From Litorimonas sp964425355 (GTDB lineage: Bacteria; Pseudomonadota; Alphaproteobacteria; Caulobacterales; Maricaulaceae), in contig CAYRMO010000015.1 of assembly GCA_964425355.1 (NCBI GenBank), forward strand, positions 1 through 35,304: DNA of 35,304 bases, given 5' to 3'. The position numbers and the translations under genes were made by a program. The notes below the pieces were generated by a model. It did not search any database, had not been told where the DNA came from, and was given only the letters and a program-made list of their open reading frames with translations. This document shows, piece by piece, positions 6,844-15,495 of this stretch. How positions within the stretch are numbered: position 1 is the first letter of the stretch; each line of letters starts with the position of its first letter.

Positions 6844-7626
6844 CTAAGTTGCGAATTGTTCTTGGATTATCTTTTCGTCCAGACCGTGATCTTTGTCATA
6901 AAGCAATGTGATCGTTGTGTCGCGATCTTGTTCTATCTCTAGAGAGGTCACATCGCGTATGTCTGAATTATCTGCCGACGCCGAGACTGGACGTTTTTGA
7001 CCTTCTAACACATCAAACCGGACTTTGGCGTGTGCGGGCAAGAGCGCGCCACGCCAGCGTCGTGGCCGAAAAGCACTGATCGGGGTAAGGGCTAAAATAT
7101 CTGACCCAATCGGAATGACGGGGCCATGAGCAGATAGATTATAGGCCGTTGATCCGACAGGGGTGGCAACCAGAACGCCATCCGAAATAAGTCTTTCGAG
7201 GCGTTCTCGACCATCGACGGTGATTTTGATGTGTGCAGCTTGTTGAGTTTGGCGAAAGAGAGAGACTTCATTAAATGCCGAATCTGTTACTTTCCCGGCT
7301 GCGCTATGTGCGATCATTTTGAGCGGATGTATCTCTGTATATGTTGCCTGGCAAAGGCGCCTTGGCAGATCATCTAATGAGAAGGCATTCATCAGAAACC
7401 CGATTGTGCCCTGATTCATCCCATAAACGGGAAGTCCTTTTTTGACGAGTGGAAGGTATCGTCTCAGCGTTTGCAACATAAACCCGTCACCGCCCAAAGG
7501 AATAATGGCATCGGCTTGCGCAGCATCCGCATTTCCATATTTGGCTATGGCAGCTTTTAAGGCCGTTTGGGCTTCGGGTCTTGAAGACGCAATAAAGGCC
7601 AGTTTTTTAAAAGTGCTTTTTGCCAT
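6844..7626 (-). CDS. nadK: NAD kinase
   Basis: 260 aa, matching the short proteobacterial form. It phosphorylates NAD to NADP. Visible motifs are GGDG (45-48, with catalytic Asp47), GTIGFLMN, FNEVSLFR, and DGVLVATPVGSTAYNLSAHGP-like sequence for the NAD-binding C-terminal domain. It lies 38 bp downstream of the cytochrome c gene in the same direction and probably shares its transcript. The end of the gene runs directly into a 13-bp hairpin (6816-6844) that may protect or end the transcript. Confidence 0.95.
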   Translation of the reverse strand: MAKSTFKKLAFIASSRPEAQTALKAAIAKYGNADAAQADAIIPLGGDGFMLQTLRRYLPLVKKGLPVYGMNQGTIGFLMNAFSLDDLPRRLCQATYTEIHPLKMIAHSAAGKVTDSAFNEVSLFRQTQQAAHIKITVDGRERLERLISDGVLVATPVGSTAYNLSAHGPVIPIGSDILALTPISAFRPRRWRGALLPAHAKVRFDVLEGQKRPVSASADNSDIRDVTSLEIEQDRDTTITLLYDKDHGLDEKIIQEQFAT

Positions 7627-7664
7627 GGGAATGGTTTATCTTTAAGATGATGCGGACGCAAAGC

Positions 7665-8135
7665 TTATTCGTCGTCTTTCATATCCGCGTCCGTTGACGT
7701 CGTTTCAACTGGTGTTGTCGCTGCAAGCATATAGGCTTGCACGGCGTCACGATCAATTTGGTGTTTAAGACCAATGAAAGACATCTTTGTTTTAGGGATG
7801 AAGTCTTTGGGCTTTTTTAGGTATGCATCCATTGTTTCCGCATCCCATATTATACCACTGGATATCATGGCTTTAGAATAGGAATAGCCGTCTTTCGTGC
7901 CGGCTTGCTGACCATAAATATCCCATAGATTGGGCCCTACTTTATGTCGCCCGCCTTCATCTAATGTGTGGCAAGCTCGACATCGCTTATAAATTTTAGC
8001 GCCCCGCTCTTCTAGGCTCATTTCAACAGAGGCTTTTTCCTTTTTCGGAGCACTGTAAGCTGCGGCTTCGTGGTTTGAACCTGTACAGGCAGATATCGGC
8101 AAGATAGCCAAGCAAAGAATAAACGATTTTTTCAT
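7665..8135 (-). CDS. Class I cytochrome c, probable lipoprotein
   Basis: 156 aa with a good AGGAG ribosome site. The signal sequence ends ISAC (Cys17), a lipobox, so it is probably anchored to a membrane facing the periplasm. The haem attachment site is CRACH (Cys52, Cys55, His56) and the distal ligand is Met118 in KTKMSFIGL. GPNLWDIYG and a TMDAYLKKPKDFIP-like segment match the cytochrome c2/mitochondrial cytochrome c type. A 30-residue acidic, Thr-rich tail follows the domain. It is a likely soluble-domain electron carrier between bc1 complex and oxidase; partners are not visible here. It is divergent from the acyl-CoA dehydrogenase gene. Confidence 0.92.
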   Translation of the reverse strand: MKKSFILCLAILPISACTGSNHEAAAYSAPKKEKASVEMSLEERGAKIYKRCRACHTLDEGGRHKVGPNLWDIYGQQAGTKDGYSYSKAMISSGIIWDAETMDAYLKKPKDFIPKTKMSFIGLKHQIDRDAVQAYMLAATTPVETTSTDADMKDDE

Positions 8136-8269
8136 AGCTATCTCCTGATGTATTCTGGATTTTTCTGCAAGTCCCTGAATTCACATATGCATATGAAATG
8201 CGGTAATATGGGGCTTAAAATGGCCATTTCAACATGCAATAGAGCATTGAAGCCAAAAGTGAGTCTGAA

Positions 8270-10006
8270 ATGAGTTATCAAGCCCCAGTCAATGCTATGC
8301 AGTTTTTGCTTAGACATGGTGTCGATATGGATCAAATTTTAGCCATGCCAGCATATTCAGATGCCAATGACGAATTGATTGGGGATATCTTAAATGGAGC
8401 CTCTATTTTTGCACGCGATGTGGTTTCTCCGACAAATTGGGCCGGGGACCAAAACCCCGCCACCTTAGTTGATAAAGACGTCACAGCTTCACCAGGATTT
8501 AAGGATGCTTATAAAGCCTTTGTTGAGTCTGGTTGGCAAAGCCTAGCTATGAGCCCTGAAATTGGCGGGATGGGGCTTCCTTCGGTGGTGTCGGTCGCGA
8601 CAAATGAAATGATCTATGGGGCGAATATGGCGCTGGGCCTTTGTCCTATGCTCACAAGTTCCGCGACTAAGGCTATTGAAGCCCATGCCTCAGACGTTTT
8701 GAAAGACACCTATATCCCCAAAATGGTCAATGGAGAATGGACCGGGGCTATGTGTTTGACCGAACCTCAGGCAGGATCAGATCTTGGCCCAGTTCGCACA
8801 AAAGCCGAAGATTTGGGGGACGGCACGTATGCAATCACAGGTCAGAAAATATATATTACGTGGGGTGATCATGATTGTGCTGACAATATAATCCATCTTG
8901 TTCTTGCTAGGCTTCCCGATAGTCCTGCCGGATCACGCGGAATTAGCCTCTTTTTATGCCCCAAATATTTTGTGAATGATGACGGGTCACTTGGTGAGCG
9001 TAATGATTTTTACCCAATCGGCTTGGAACATAAATTGGGCATTCACGGCAGTCCGACATGTGTGATGGAATTTGACAAAGCCAAGGGATGGCTGGTCGGG
9101 GAGGTCAACCGTGGGCTGGCCTGCATGTTCACGATGATGAATGAAGCGCGCTTATTTGTTGGTGTTCAGGGTGTTGCGATCGGAGAACGCGCTTATCAAG
9201 CCGCGCTCCAATATGCGCATGATCGTGTCCAGGGTGTGCCGCCCGGCAAAGAGAGTGGTGCGCCAATTGTTCATCACCCTGATGTCAGACGCATGCTGAT
9301 TGATATGAAAACACGCCTTATGGGCGCACGTGCCATTACCATGGCGACAGCTGCGGCCGGAGACTTGGGTGATCACAAGCGAGAGGGACTTTTGACACCG
9401 ATCTCGAAATCTTATGGATCCGATATTGGCGTTGATGTCGCATCGATAGGCGTACAGGTCCATGGCGGCATGGGTTATGTTGAAGAGACTGGGGCGGCTC
9501 AGCATCTGCGCGACTCACGGATTGCCCCCATTTACGAGGGGACAAATGGTATCCAGGCCATGGATTTGGTGGGACGCAAACTCCGTCGAGATGGCGGGGA
9601 AGGGATGCGCGCCTTGATTGCGGAGTTGAGAGATATAAAATCTGTCGCAGAGGCTAATACTGGTGATGGTGAACAAGAGCTGGGTCTATGTATTCAGGCG
9701 CTTTCCAAGGGTATCGAAACGTTGTCAGTCGCCACGGATATTCTCTTAAATGCAAAGGATGAGCATGCCCTGAGTGTCGCCACACCTTATTTGACCTTGT
9801 GTGGCCATGTCTTATCGGGGGCCTTTTTGCTAAAATCCGTGGCGAATGGTTTTGCCAAGGGAGACGGGCAGGCCGTCGCAATGGCAAAATTAGCGCGTTA
9901 TCATGCTGTTTCAGTGATGCCGCGTGCTGAGGCTCAGCTTGATTTTATCCGTGCGGGAACCAAAACGATATTTGACTTTCCAGTGGGGCAATTAGCTGAC
10001 CTTTAG
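8270..10006 (+). CDS. Long-form acyl-CoA dehydrogenase
   Basis: 578 aa, the extended form with an extra N-terminal segment (SYQAPVNAMQFLLRHG) and a C-terminal extension after the core. FAD-binding and catalytic regions include MCLTEPQAGSDLG, ITGQKIYITWGDHD, QVHGGMGYVEETGAAQHLRD and IYEGTNGIQAMDL, where Glu423 is the expected catalytic base. The family oxidises acyl-CoA to 2-enoyl-CoA and passes electrons to ETF. This long subfamily includes DmdC (methylmercaptopropionyl-CoA dehydrogenase) as well as fatty acyl-CoA enzymes. Sequence alone does not separate them, and no dmdB/dmdD or other beta-oxidation gene is adjacent, so no symbol is given. Confidence 0.93.
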   Translation: MSYQAPVNAMQFLLRHGVDMDQILAMPAYSDANDELIGDILNGASIFARDVVSPTNWAGDQNPATLVDKDVTASPGFKDAYKAFVESGWQSLAMSPEIGGMGLPSVVSVATNEMIYGANMALGLCPMLTSSATKAIEAHASDVLKDTYIPKMVNGEWTGAMCLTEPQAGSDLGPVRTKAEDLGDGTYAITGQKIYITWGDHDCADNIIHLVLARLPDSPAGSRGISLFLCPKYFVNDDGSLGERNDFYPIGLEHKLGIHGSPTCVMEFDKAKGWLVGEVNRGLACMFTMMNEARLFVGVQGVAIGERAYQAALQYAHDRVQGVPPGKESGAPIVHHPDVRRMLIDMKTRLMGARAITMATAAAGDLGDHKREGLLTPISKSYGSDIGVDVASIGVQVHGGMGYVEETGAAQHLRDSRIAPIYEGTNGIQAMDLVGRKLRRDGGEGMRALIAELRDIKSVAEANTGDGEQELGLCIQALSKGIETLSVATDILLNAKDEHALSVATPYLTLCGHVLSGAFLLKSVANGFAKGDGQAVAMAKLARYHAVSVMPRAEAQLDFIRAGTKTIFDFPVGQLADL

Positions 10007-10165
10007 CTAAATTCAGTAGATTTTAGACCTAAAGCAATCCTGAGAGAATCAAATCATCTGAATTCTGATAAAACTGTAATGCCGTTTGCGGTTGTGTATA
10101 TCTCACGGCGGGGTTAGGTTCCCCGAAAGTTTGGCCGATGGCCGGTATGATTCAAGGACCTGATT

Positions 10166-10951
10166 GTGGTCGATTTTATAAATGAGGTGGAAGAAGAACT
10201 CCGTAAGGATGACTATAACCGCCTTTTAAAAAAATATGGGCCCCTTATCGGGGTTTTGCTATTCCTGATTGTCGCTGGAACAGGCTTCATGGAATGGCGT
10301 GACCATGCCGACGGTAAGGCTGCGCGCGCGACCGCTGCAATTTATACGTCTGCCGATGATGAGTTAGAATCGGGGAGTTTAGATCAAGCCGTTCAAGAAT
10401 TTGTGGCATTGGGTCAAGCAGGACCTGATGGTTATGCCGGATTGGCTTTTAAACGTGCTGCCGCGATTGAGCATGACAAGGGGAATGCAAGCGAAGCGGT
10501 TGTTTATTTCGATCAGTCATTAAGTAAATTTGATAAAGCCAGGCATAAACATTTATCTGAATATAAAGCCGCCTTAATTCTCGCAGACCAGGGCGCGTAT
10601 TCAGATGTTATCGCACGTCTGGATGGTCTTATTGTCGAAGACGCGCCGTATGAATATCTTGCCAGGGAATTATTGGGTTTCGCCCATGAGAAGTCTGGAA
10701 ATCTCCCCGCGGCAAGAGAACAATATGCCTATCTCACCTCAATTCCCGGCGTGCCACAGAGCGTTAAATTACGTGCCGAACAGGCGATGTTGCTTATGAA
10801 TGTTGATAGTGCCATTAACGCGCCAAAAGCGGTGTCCCCTGAGGATACGCTTGAAACAGCACCCGAAGATATTGCTGAGGACTCACCTCAGGAGAACGGG
10901 CAAGCTGGTGAAGAGTCATCAAGTGAAACGGAAAAGACAGATGAAAACTAG
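10166..10951 (+). CDS. YfgM-like TPR membrane protein
   Basis: 261 aa. GTG start at 10166 with AAGGA 7 nt upstream. The N-terminus is cytoplasmic (VDFINEVEEELRKDDYNRLLKKYG), followed by one membrane helix (about residues 26-43) and a periplasmic region of TPR-like helices (GYAGLAFKRAAAIEHDKGNASEAVVYF and following). A Glu/Ser/Thr-rich tail of about 45 residues ends the protein. This matches the YfgM family, an ancillary SecYEG/chaperone partner in E. coli. The order yfgM-bamB-der seen here is the same as in E. coli. It overlaps bamB by 11 bp, so translation is probably coupled. The acidic tail is longer than I would expect for the family. Confidence 0.85.
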   Translation: MVDFINEVEEELRKDDYNRLLKKYGPLIGVLLFLIVAGTGFMEWRDHADGKAARATAAIYTSADDELESGSLDQAVQEFVALGQAGPDGYAGLAFKRAAAIEHDKGNASEAVVYFDQSLSKFDKARHKHLSEYKAALILADQGAYSDVIARLDGLIVEDAPYEYLARELLGFAHEKSGNLPAAREQYAYLTSIPGVPQSVKLRAEQAMLLMNVDSAINAPKAVSPEDTLETAPEDIAEDSPQENGQAGEESSSETEKTDEN

Positions 10952-12377
10952 TGTTGTTTTATCCCTTTTTGGATTGTCTTCGTTATTGTCTGGTTGTGCC
11001 GTTTTAGACTCGGTCAACCCGTTCGATAAATCGGATGCAGAAATTCGTGCAGAACAAGGCGAAGTTGCGGGCGAGAACCAGCGTATCTCTATTCTTCAAT
11101 TGTCTGAAAGTCTGACAATGGAAGCGCCTACGCCACCGGAAAATCTCTTTATTCCCGAGCCTTATGTGAATACGGATTGGCCGCAAGTTGGCGGAAATGT
11201 TGCTCATGTCGTACAACATACAGGTGCGAGTGGTCCTCTGGATCGCGCTTGGAGCTTGGATATTGGTGAGGGATCGGGTCGAAAAGGGCGAATTACGGCG
11301 CCGCCCATTGTCGCCAATGGCGTTATATATGTGGTTGACGCAAAATATAATGTCTCAGCAATAAGTGAAACCACACAAGAGCGGCTGTGGAACTATAAAG
11401 TCGAAGCCGTGCAACGCGAGTCGACTCGTGAAGGAAGAATATCTCTGATTGACCGAATTAAGGACCCGCTCACATTCACCGATGGCGACGGAAGCGATAA
11501 AGAAGGTGTTGGCGGCGGGATAGCTTTTGCCGACAATAAAATTTTTGTAGCGTCTGGGGTCGGAAAGGTCGTCGCCTTAGATGCGGCGACGGGCGCAGAA
11601 ATATGGCAAAGCCAGACTAGAGTCCCAATGAATTCCGCGCCGACTGTTACTAATGGTCGAATTTTTGTTGCGTCTGACGACAATGAACTCTTTGCGTTAA
11701 ATTCTAATAGCGGCGAGGTTCTATGGTCATATCAAGGCATTATTGAAACGGCCAGAATGCTGACAACGCCCGCGCCAGCCGTGAAAGATGATGTTGTTTT
11801 AGCGCCTTTCTCTTCAGGTGAACTTATTGCCTTGCGGGTCCAAAACGGCGGCGTTTTGTGGCAAGACTCTTTATCATCTACGGCGCGCTTAACCCCGCTC
11901 GCATCCCTGAACGACATTGCAGGTGGCCCCGCCATCGCGGACGGATATGCAATTGCATCCGCTCAAAGTGGTGTCATGACAGCTTTTGATTTGCGAACAG
12001 GTCAGCGCGTCTGGTCACAGCCGGCCGGTATGCTTGGTATTCCACTTATTACAGCTGATATAGTCTTTGCGGTAACGACTGAAGGACAACTTGCGGCGAT
12101 GTCAAAACTCGACGGCAATGTTTTATGGATCACGCAATTGCGTCAATATAAGAAAGAAAAAAAGCGCAAGGACCGGATCGTTTGGACAGGACCAATTCTT
12201 GCGGGAAATCGCTTAGTCGTTGCGAGTTCACGCGGAGATGTTTTAACTGTCGATCCGTTATCCGGAACAGTTTTGAATGAAATGGATGCCGGTGGTGCTG
12301 TGTTTGTTCCGCCAATCATTGCAAATGAGACCGTCTATTTATTGACTGATAAAGCGAAGCTTGTTGCCTTAAAGTAG
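10941..12377 (+). CDS. bamB: Outer-membrane assembly lipoprotein BamB
   Basis: 478 aa from the ATG at 10941. This start gives a proper lipoprotein signal, MKTSVVLSLFGLSSLLSGC, with Cys at residue 19; a longer frame from 10800 would be a shadow of the upstream gene. The body is an eight-bladed PQQ-type beta-propeller with repeated VVALDAATGAEIWQS, LFALNSNSGEVLWSY, MTAFDLRTGQRVWSQ, LAAMSKLDGNVLWIT and LTVDPLSGTVLNEM blocks. BamB assists BamA in folding outer-membrane proteins. A segment between the lipobox and first blade (about residues 25-70) is charged and poorly structured. It lies in the yfgM-bamB-der operon, 2 bp before der. Confidence 0.93.
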   Translation: MKTSVVLSLFGLSSLLSGCAVLDSVNPFDKSDAEIRAEQGEVAGENQRISILQLSESLTMEAPTPPENLFIPEPYVNTDWPQVGGNVAHVVQHTGASGPLDRAWSLDIGEGSGRKGRITAPPIVANGVIYVVDAKYNVSAISETTQERLWNYKVEAVQRESTREGRISLIDRIKDPLTFTDGDGSDKEGVGGGIAFADNKIFVASGVGKVVALDAATGAEIWQSQTRVPMNSAPTVTNGRIFVASDDNELFALNSNSGEVLWSYQGIIETARMLTTPAPAVKDDVVLAPFSSGELIALRVQNGGVLWQDSLSSTARLTPLASLNDIAGGPAIADGYAIASAQSGVMTAFDLRTGQRVWSQPAGMLGIPLITADIVFAVTTEGQLAAMSKLDGNVLWITQLRQYKKEKKRKDRIVWTGPILAGNRLVVASSRGDVLTVDPLSGTVLNEMDAGGAVFVPPIIANETVYLLTDKAKLVALK

Positions 12378-12379
12378 CT

Positions 12380-13876
12380 ATGGCACGGCGACGCAATTAT
12401 TCGGATGAAGAAGACGACATAGCAGAAGATCAAAAGCGTTCTGCGCGTATCGCTGTCATTGGCCGACCAAATGTCGGGAAATCAACGCTCTTTAATCGAT
12501 TGGCCGGCAAGAAACTCGCTATTGTCAATGACACCCCAGGCGTGACTCGCGATGTGCGTGAAACCAAATCTCGCTTGCGAGGTCACGATATGACCCTAAT
12601 GGACACAGCGGGTTTTGAGAATGCAACGGGTGAAAAATTGGAAGCGCGTATGCGTAGCCAAACCGAAGACGCCGTCAGAGGCGCAGATGTTCTTCTTTTC
12701 GTTTATGATGCGCGGGAAGGAGTGACGTCACTTGATCGTATTTTTGCCGATTTCGTCAGAAAGGCAAATAAACCAACGATTTTGGTCGCCAATAAATGTG
12801 AGAGTTCTGCGTCTGATGCGGGTGTAACAGAAGGCTATTCTCTGGGCATGGGCGATCCCATAGAAGTCGCGGCCGAGCATAATATCGGCATGGTCGACCT
12901 GGATGATGCCATTGAGCTTGCACTACGCGGGGTAAGTTTGGAAATCGACCCAGATCCGCTCGATATGTCCGAAGCGCCTGTTAGGATCGCGATTGTCGGA
13001 CGACCCAATGCCGGTAAGTCAACCCTGATCAATACGCTAATCGGGCAAGACCGTATGCTAACGGGACCGGAGGCCGGGGTTACACGCGATTCGATTACGA
13101 TTGATTATGTCTGGCAGGGACGTCGCGTGCAGTTCCATGATACGGCGGGTATGCGAAAGCGCGCCAAGGTACAAGAAACGCTTGAGAAAATGAGTGTGCA
13201 AGACACGCTTCGGGCTATAAAATTTGCGCAAGTCGTTGTCCTACTGATGGATGCTACATCGCCTTTCGATAAACAGGATTTGCAAATTGCGGATTTATGT
13301 GAACGCGAAGGGCGCGCCCTTGTGATTGGTGTCACCAAATGGGACCTCGTTGAGAATAAATCGGAAATGTCAAAAGCGCTTCGGGAAACGGCAGCACGGC
13401 TTTTACCTCAAATAAAGGGTGTACCGGTAATTATGTTTTCTGGCCTGACCGGTAAGTCGGTCGACAGATTATTGCCCGCGATAGAACGGGTGCAGATCGA
13501 TTGGTCTGTCAAGGTCAAGACCTCAGAGCTAAATGATTGGTTGGCCGAAAAATTGACGCGCCACCCACCGCCTGCTGTGAATGGCCGTCGGATTAAACCG
13601 AAATATATCAGCCAAACAAAAACCCGTCCGCCAACCTTTATTCTTAAATGCTCCCGCGCGACAAAACTTCCTGCAAGCTATAGTCGCTATTTGGTGAATG
13701 GTTTGCGTGAAGACTTTGATCTTTGGGGCGTCCCTATCCGACTTTTCGTCAAAGCAGATTCGAATCCTTATGATACGGAACAGCGGAAGCAGGGATTTGA
13801 GCGCAGGAACAAGATCAAAAAAGGCCGTGAAAATGTCGGCCGTGTGAAAAAGCATCCCAAGAAGGATAAGGCTTAA
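12380..13876 (+). CDS. der: Ribosome-assembly GTPase Der (EngA)
   Basis: 498 aa with two GTPase domains and a C-terminal KH-like domain. G1 of domain 1 is GRPNVGKST (28-36), with VNDTPGVTRD and DTAGFENATG following. Its G4 is NKCE rather than NKxD, a variation common in alphaproteobacterial Der as I recall it. Domain 2 has GRPNAGKST near residue 207, GPEAGVTRDS, DTAGMRKRAK and TKWD. The KH-like region contains NGRRIKPKYISQTKTRPPTF and a basic C-terminus. The N-terminus has an extra charged stretch of about 20 residues before the first domain. Der acts in 50S subunit maturation. Last gene of the yfgM-bamB-der operon. Confidence 0.96.
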   Translation: MARRRNYSDEEDDIAEDQKRSARIAVIGRPNVGKSTLFNRLAGKKLAIVNDTPGVTRDVRETKSRLRGHDMTLMDTAGFENATGEKLEARMRSQTEDAVRGADVLLFVYDAREGVTSLDRIFADFVRKANKPTILVANKCESSASDAGVTEGYSLGMGDPIEVAAEHNIGMVDLDDAIELALRGVSLEIDPDPLDMSEAPVRIAIVGRPNAGKSTLINTLIGQDRMLTGPEAGVTRDSITIDYVWQGRRVQFHDTAGMRKRAKVQETLEKMSVQDTLRAIKFAQVVVLLMDATSPFDKQDLQIADLCEREGRALVIGVTKWDLVENKSEMSKALRETAARLLPQIKGVPVIMFSGLTGKSVDRLLPAIERVQIDWSVKVKTSELNDWLAEKLTRHPPPAVNGRRIKPKYISQTKTRPPTFILKCSRATKLPASYSRYLVNGLREDFDLWGVPIRLFVKADSNPYDTEQRKQGFERRNKIKKGRENVGRVKKHPKKDKA

Positions 13877-13885
13877 TTGTCTTAT

Positions 13886-13909
13886 AACTCAGGCGTTTAA
13901 GAGTTTTTT
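13886..13909 (+). terminator. Weak possible terminator after der
   Basis: AACTC (13886-13890) pairs with GAGTT (13901-13905) around a 10-nt loop, followed by a T-run to 13909. The stem is only 5 bp, so the call is tentative. Confidence 0.3.
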
Positions 13910-13935
13910 CTTTAGGAACAGATTACCCATTCGCT

Positions 13936-14015
13936 GTGTCATTTGACACGCAATGTAAAAAATACTTTACACTACGCTTGTCCTCTCTTATGTAAAAAAT
14001 ACTTTACATAGGGAG
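13936..14015 (+). promoter_or_regulatory. Promoter with two identical palindromic operators for the membrane-protein/HTH cassette
   Basis: ATGTAAAAAATACTTTACA occurs identically at 13953-13971 and 13990-14008, 37 bp apart. Each copy is an inverted repeat, TGTAAA-N6-TTTACA. Upstream, GTGTCATTTGACAC (13936-13949) is a 6-2-6 palindrome containing TTGACA (13943-13948), a perfect -35. TACACT (13968-13973) is a possible -10 at a long 19-bp spacing, inside operator 1. Operator 2 ends 2 bp before the GGGAG ribosome site (14011-14015). A repressor bound here would block both transcription and early elongation. The HTH protein encoded second in the cassette is the obvious candidate (inference). Confidence 0.75.
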
Positions 14016-14020
14016 TAAGC

Positions 14021-14497
14021 ATGACACGCCTTGCAGATATGACCGCAACACAGAGGCAGTCCTGGCTCGTCTTATTAGCGGATGGCGCTGTGTTTTATTG
14101 GTTTTGGCAGAAAATGACGGTTGGGTTTTCACTCAGGCTTATAGATTACGATATGGCGCAATTCGGGTCGATCATATTTAGGCTGATCGCCTTGACGATT
14201 ATTTTGCATGTCGCAATTTCTATCACCTTTGAAATTGCAGCGAAAAATTCAGATAAGACGAAGGATGAGCGTGATATTTCTATTGAACGGCAGGGGACAC
14301 ATTGGGGCTATCGTATCTTACAATTTGGCACTGGAGCGGTTGTGTTTGGGATTTTAATGACAGGAATTTTTGGTGATGATTATATAGCTCCGCTAAATTT
14401 CGAAACGCCCGTTCAAATCATTTTCGCGCTCGTAATGATCAGCTATATTGCTGATCTCGTGAAACATGCTGTGATAATTTATAGATATGGACATTAG
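14021..14497 (+). CDS. Small four-helix membrane protein (DUF2178-like)
   Basis: 158 aa with a GGGAG ribosome site 5 nt upstream. Four hydrophobic segments are apparent (about residues 15-32, 48-70, 99-117, 130-152). The loop between helices 2 and 3 is KDERDISIERQGTHWGYRI-like and conserved-looking. This 'DERD' loop resembles small membrane proteins often paired with a short HTH regulator in bacteria. It is followed 2 bp later by such a regulator, and the pair sits behind twin operators. No catalytic motif is visible. Function unknown; it may be a sensor or stress-related membrane partner of the regulator. Confidence 0.75.
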   Translation: MTRLADMTATQRQSWLVLLADGAVFYWFWQKMTVGFSLRLIDYDMAQFGSIIFRLIALTIILHVAISITFEIAAKNSDKTKDERDISIERQGTHWGYRILQFGTGAVVFGILMTGIFGDDYIAPLNFETPVQIIFALVMISYIADLVKHAVIIYRYGH

Positions 14498-14499
14498 AG

Positions 14500-14727
14500 A
14501 TGGGTGGTAAAAAAACCTCCATCACGAACCATATTAAACGTGTGAGGGTGGCGCGGACAGATTTATCTCAAGCTGCCTTGGCCAAGGCGATTGGGGCGAC
14601 CCGACAAACGATTATCGCGATCGAAGCGCAGAAATATGCGCCTTCACTCGAACTCGCTTTTAGGATTGCATATGTGTTGAAAGAGCCCGTCGATGAGTTA
14701 TTTATCTTCGAGCCAGATTGGGACTAA
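14500..14727 (+). CDS. Short XRE/Cro-type HTH regulator
   Basis: 75 aa, essentially a lone helix-turn-helix domain: RTDLSQAALAKAIGATRQTI is the HTH core, followed by AIEAQKYAPSLELAFRIAYVL and EPVDELFIFE. This composition matches the compact regulators that accompany DUF2178-like membrane proteins. It begins 2 bp after the membrane-protein stop and is almost certainly cotranscribed with it. Autoregulation through the TGTAAA-N6-TTTACA pair upstream is the simplest model. The N-terminus is basic (GGKKTSITNHIKRVR). Confidence 0.88.
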   Translation: MGGKKTSITNHIKRVRVARTDLSQAALAKAIGATRQTIIAIEAQKYAPSLELAFRIAYVLKEPVDELFIFEPDWD

Positions 14728-14753
14728 CCCATTTGCTGAGGCATATCTGGGTT
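14726..14753. terminator. Possible weak hairpin between convergent HTH and SDR genes
   Basis: AACCCA (14726-14731) pairs with TGGGTT (14748-14753) around a 16-nt interior that can pair partially. Only a short T-tract follows on the + strand, so it is a weak candidate end signal. Confidence 0.25.
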
Positions 14754-14773
14754 TAATTGATTGAAAAAAAGCT

Positions 14774-15490
14774 CTAAGATGCCCAATCTCGATAATTTAT
14801 AAGCGTGCCCGTTTGATCATATCCTTTGGCGAGCATCTGCGCGGCGAGTTTGGCGACGTCACTTGGGTTTGGTAAAACGCTGGCGTCTTCGCCAGGCATG
14901 GCTTTGGCACGCATGGCGGTTCGCGTTCCGCCTGGATTTAAGAGATTGACTTTGATGGGCGTGATTTCAACTTCTGCCGCGTAAATATTAGACATGGCTT
15001 CAAGCGCGGCCTTTGAGATCGCATAGGCGCCCCAATAAGCGCGGTGGCTTTGGGCGACCGAGGAGGTCATAAATAATACGCGTCCCGCATCAGAGTTGCG
15101 TAAGAGGCTATCCATGGATCGGATTAAGCGAAAATTCGCTGTGACATTTGTCGCTAAAATCTGCTCAAATGTCTTTGGCGTGGTATGAGGTAGAACAATA
15201 ATATCGCCAAGAATGGCGGCATTTCCGAAGAGACCATCAAGGCGCCCATATCGCTCATGGATAATTTTACCCAGGCGGTCAATCGAGTCAAAATCTTTCA
15301 AATCCATCGGGACCAGCGTGCATTGCCCGCCAGCTTCTTTGATTTCGTCGTCGAGATCTTCCAACCCGCCCTGGGTGCGCGCTGTTGCAATGACATGGCC
15401 GCCCTCAGCCGCTAGACGTTTGGCTGTAGCATAGCCAATCCCGCGTGAGGCGCCTGTGACCAAATAAATACGGTCCTTATGATCTGACAT
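14774..15490 (-). CDS. Short-chain dehydrogenase/reductase
   Basis: 238 aa, classical SDR fold. The nucleotide-binding motif is TGASRGIG (12-19), with MDLKD for the cofactor region. The usual NNAG is GNAAI here. The catalytic set is Ser143 or Ser144, Tyr156 and Lys160 (YAISK). NPGGTRTAMRAKA follows. The substrate cannot be told from sequence. It starts 5 bp after purF ends and is the last gene of the radA-cvpA-purF-SDR run, so it is probably cotranscribed. Its position next to purF resembles other alphaproteobacterial loci as I recall them, but I know of no tested purine role. Confidence 0.9.
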   Translation of the reverse strand: MSDHKDRIYLVTGASRGIGYATAKRLAAEGGHVIATARTQGGLEDLDDEIKEAGGQCTLVPMDLKDFDSIDRLGKIIHERYGRLDGLFGNAAILGDIIVLPHTTPKTFEQILATNVTANFRLIRSMDSLLRNSDAGRVLFMTSSVAQSHRAYWGAYAISKAALEAMSNIYAAEVEITPIKVNLLNPGGTRTAMRAKAMPGEDASVLPNPSDVAKLAAQMLAKGYDQTGTLINYRDWAS

Positions 15491-15495
15491 TGTGC

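Noticed and set aside
10800..10940. N-terminal extension of BamB
   Set aside because: The 47 extra residues lie within the upstream gene in another frame, are strongly basic, and would bury the lipoprotein signal that begins at 10941.
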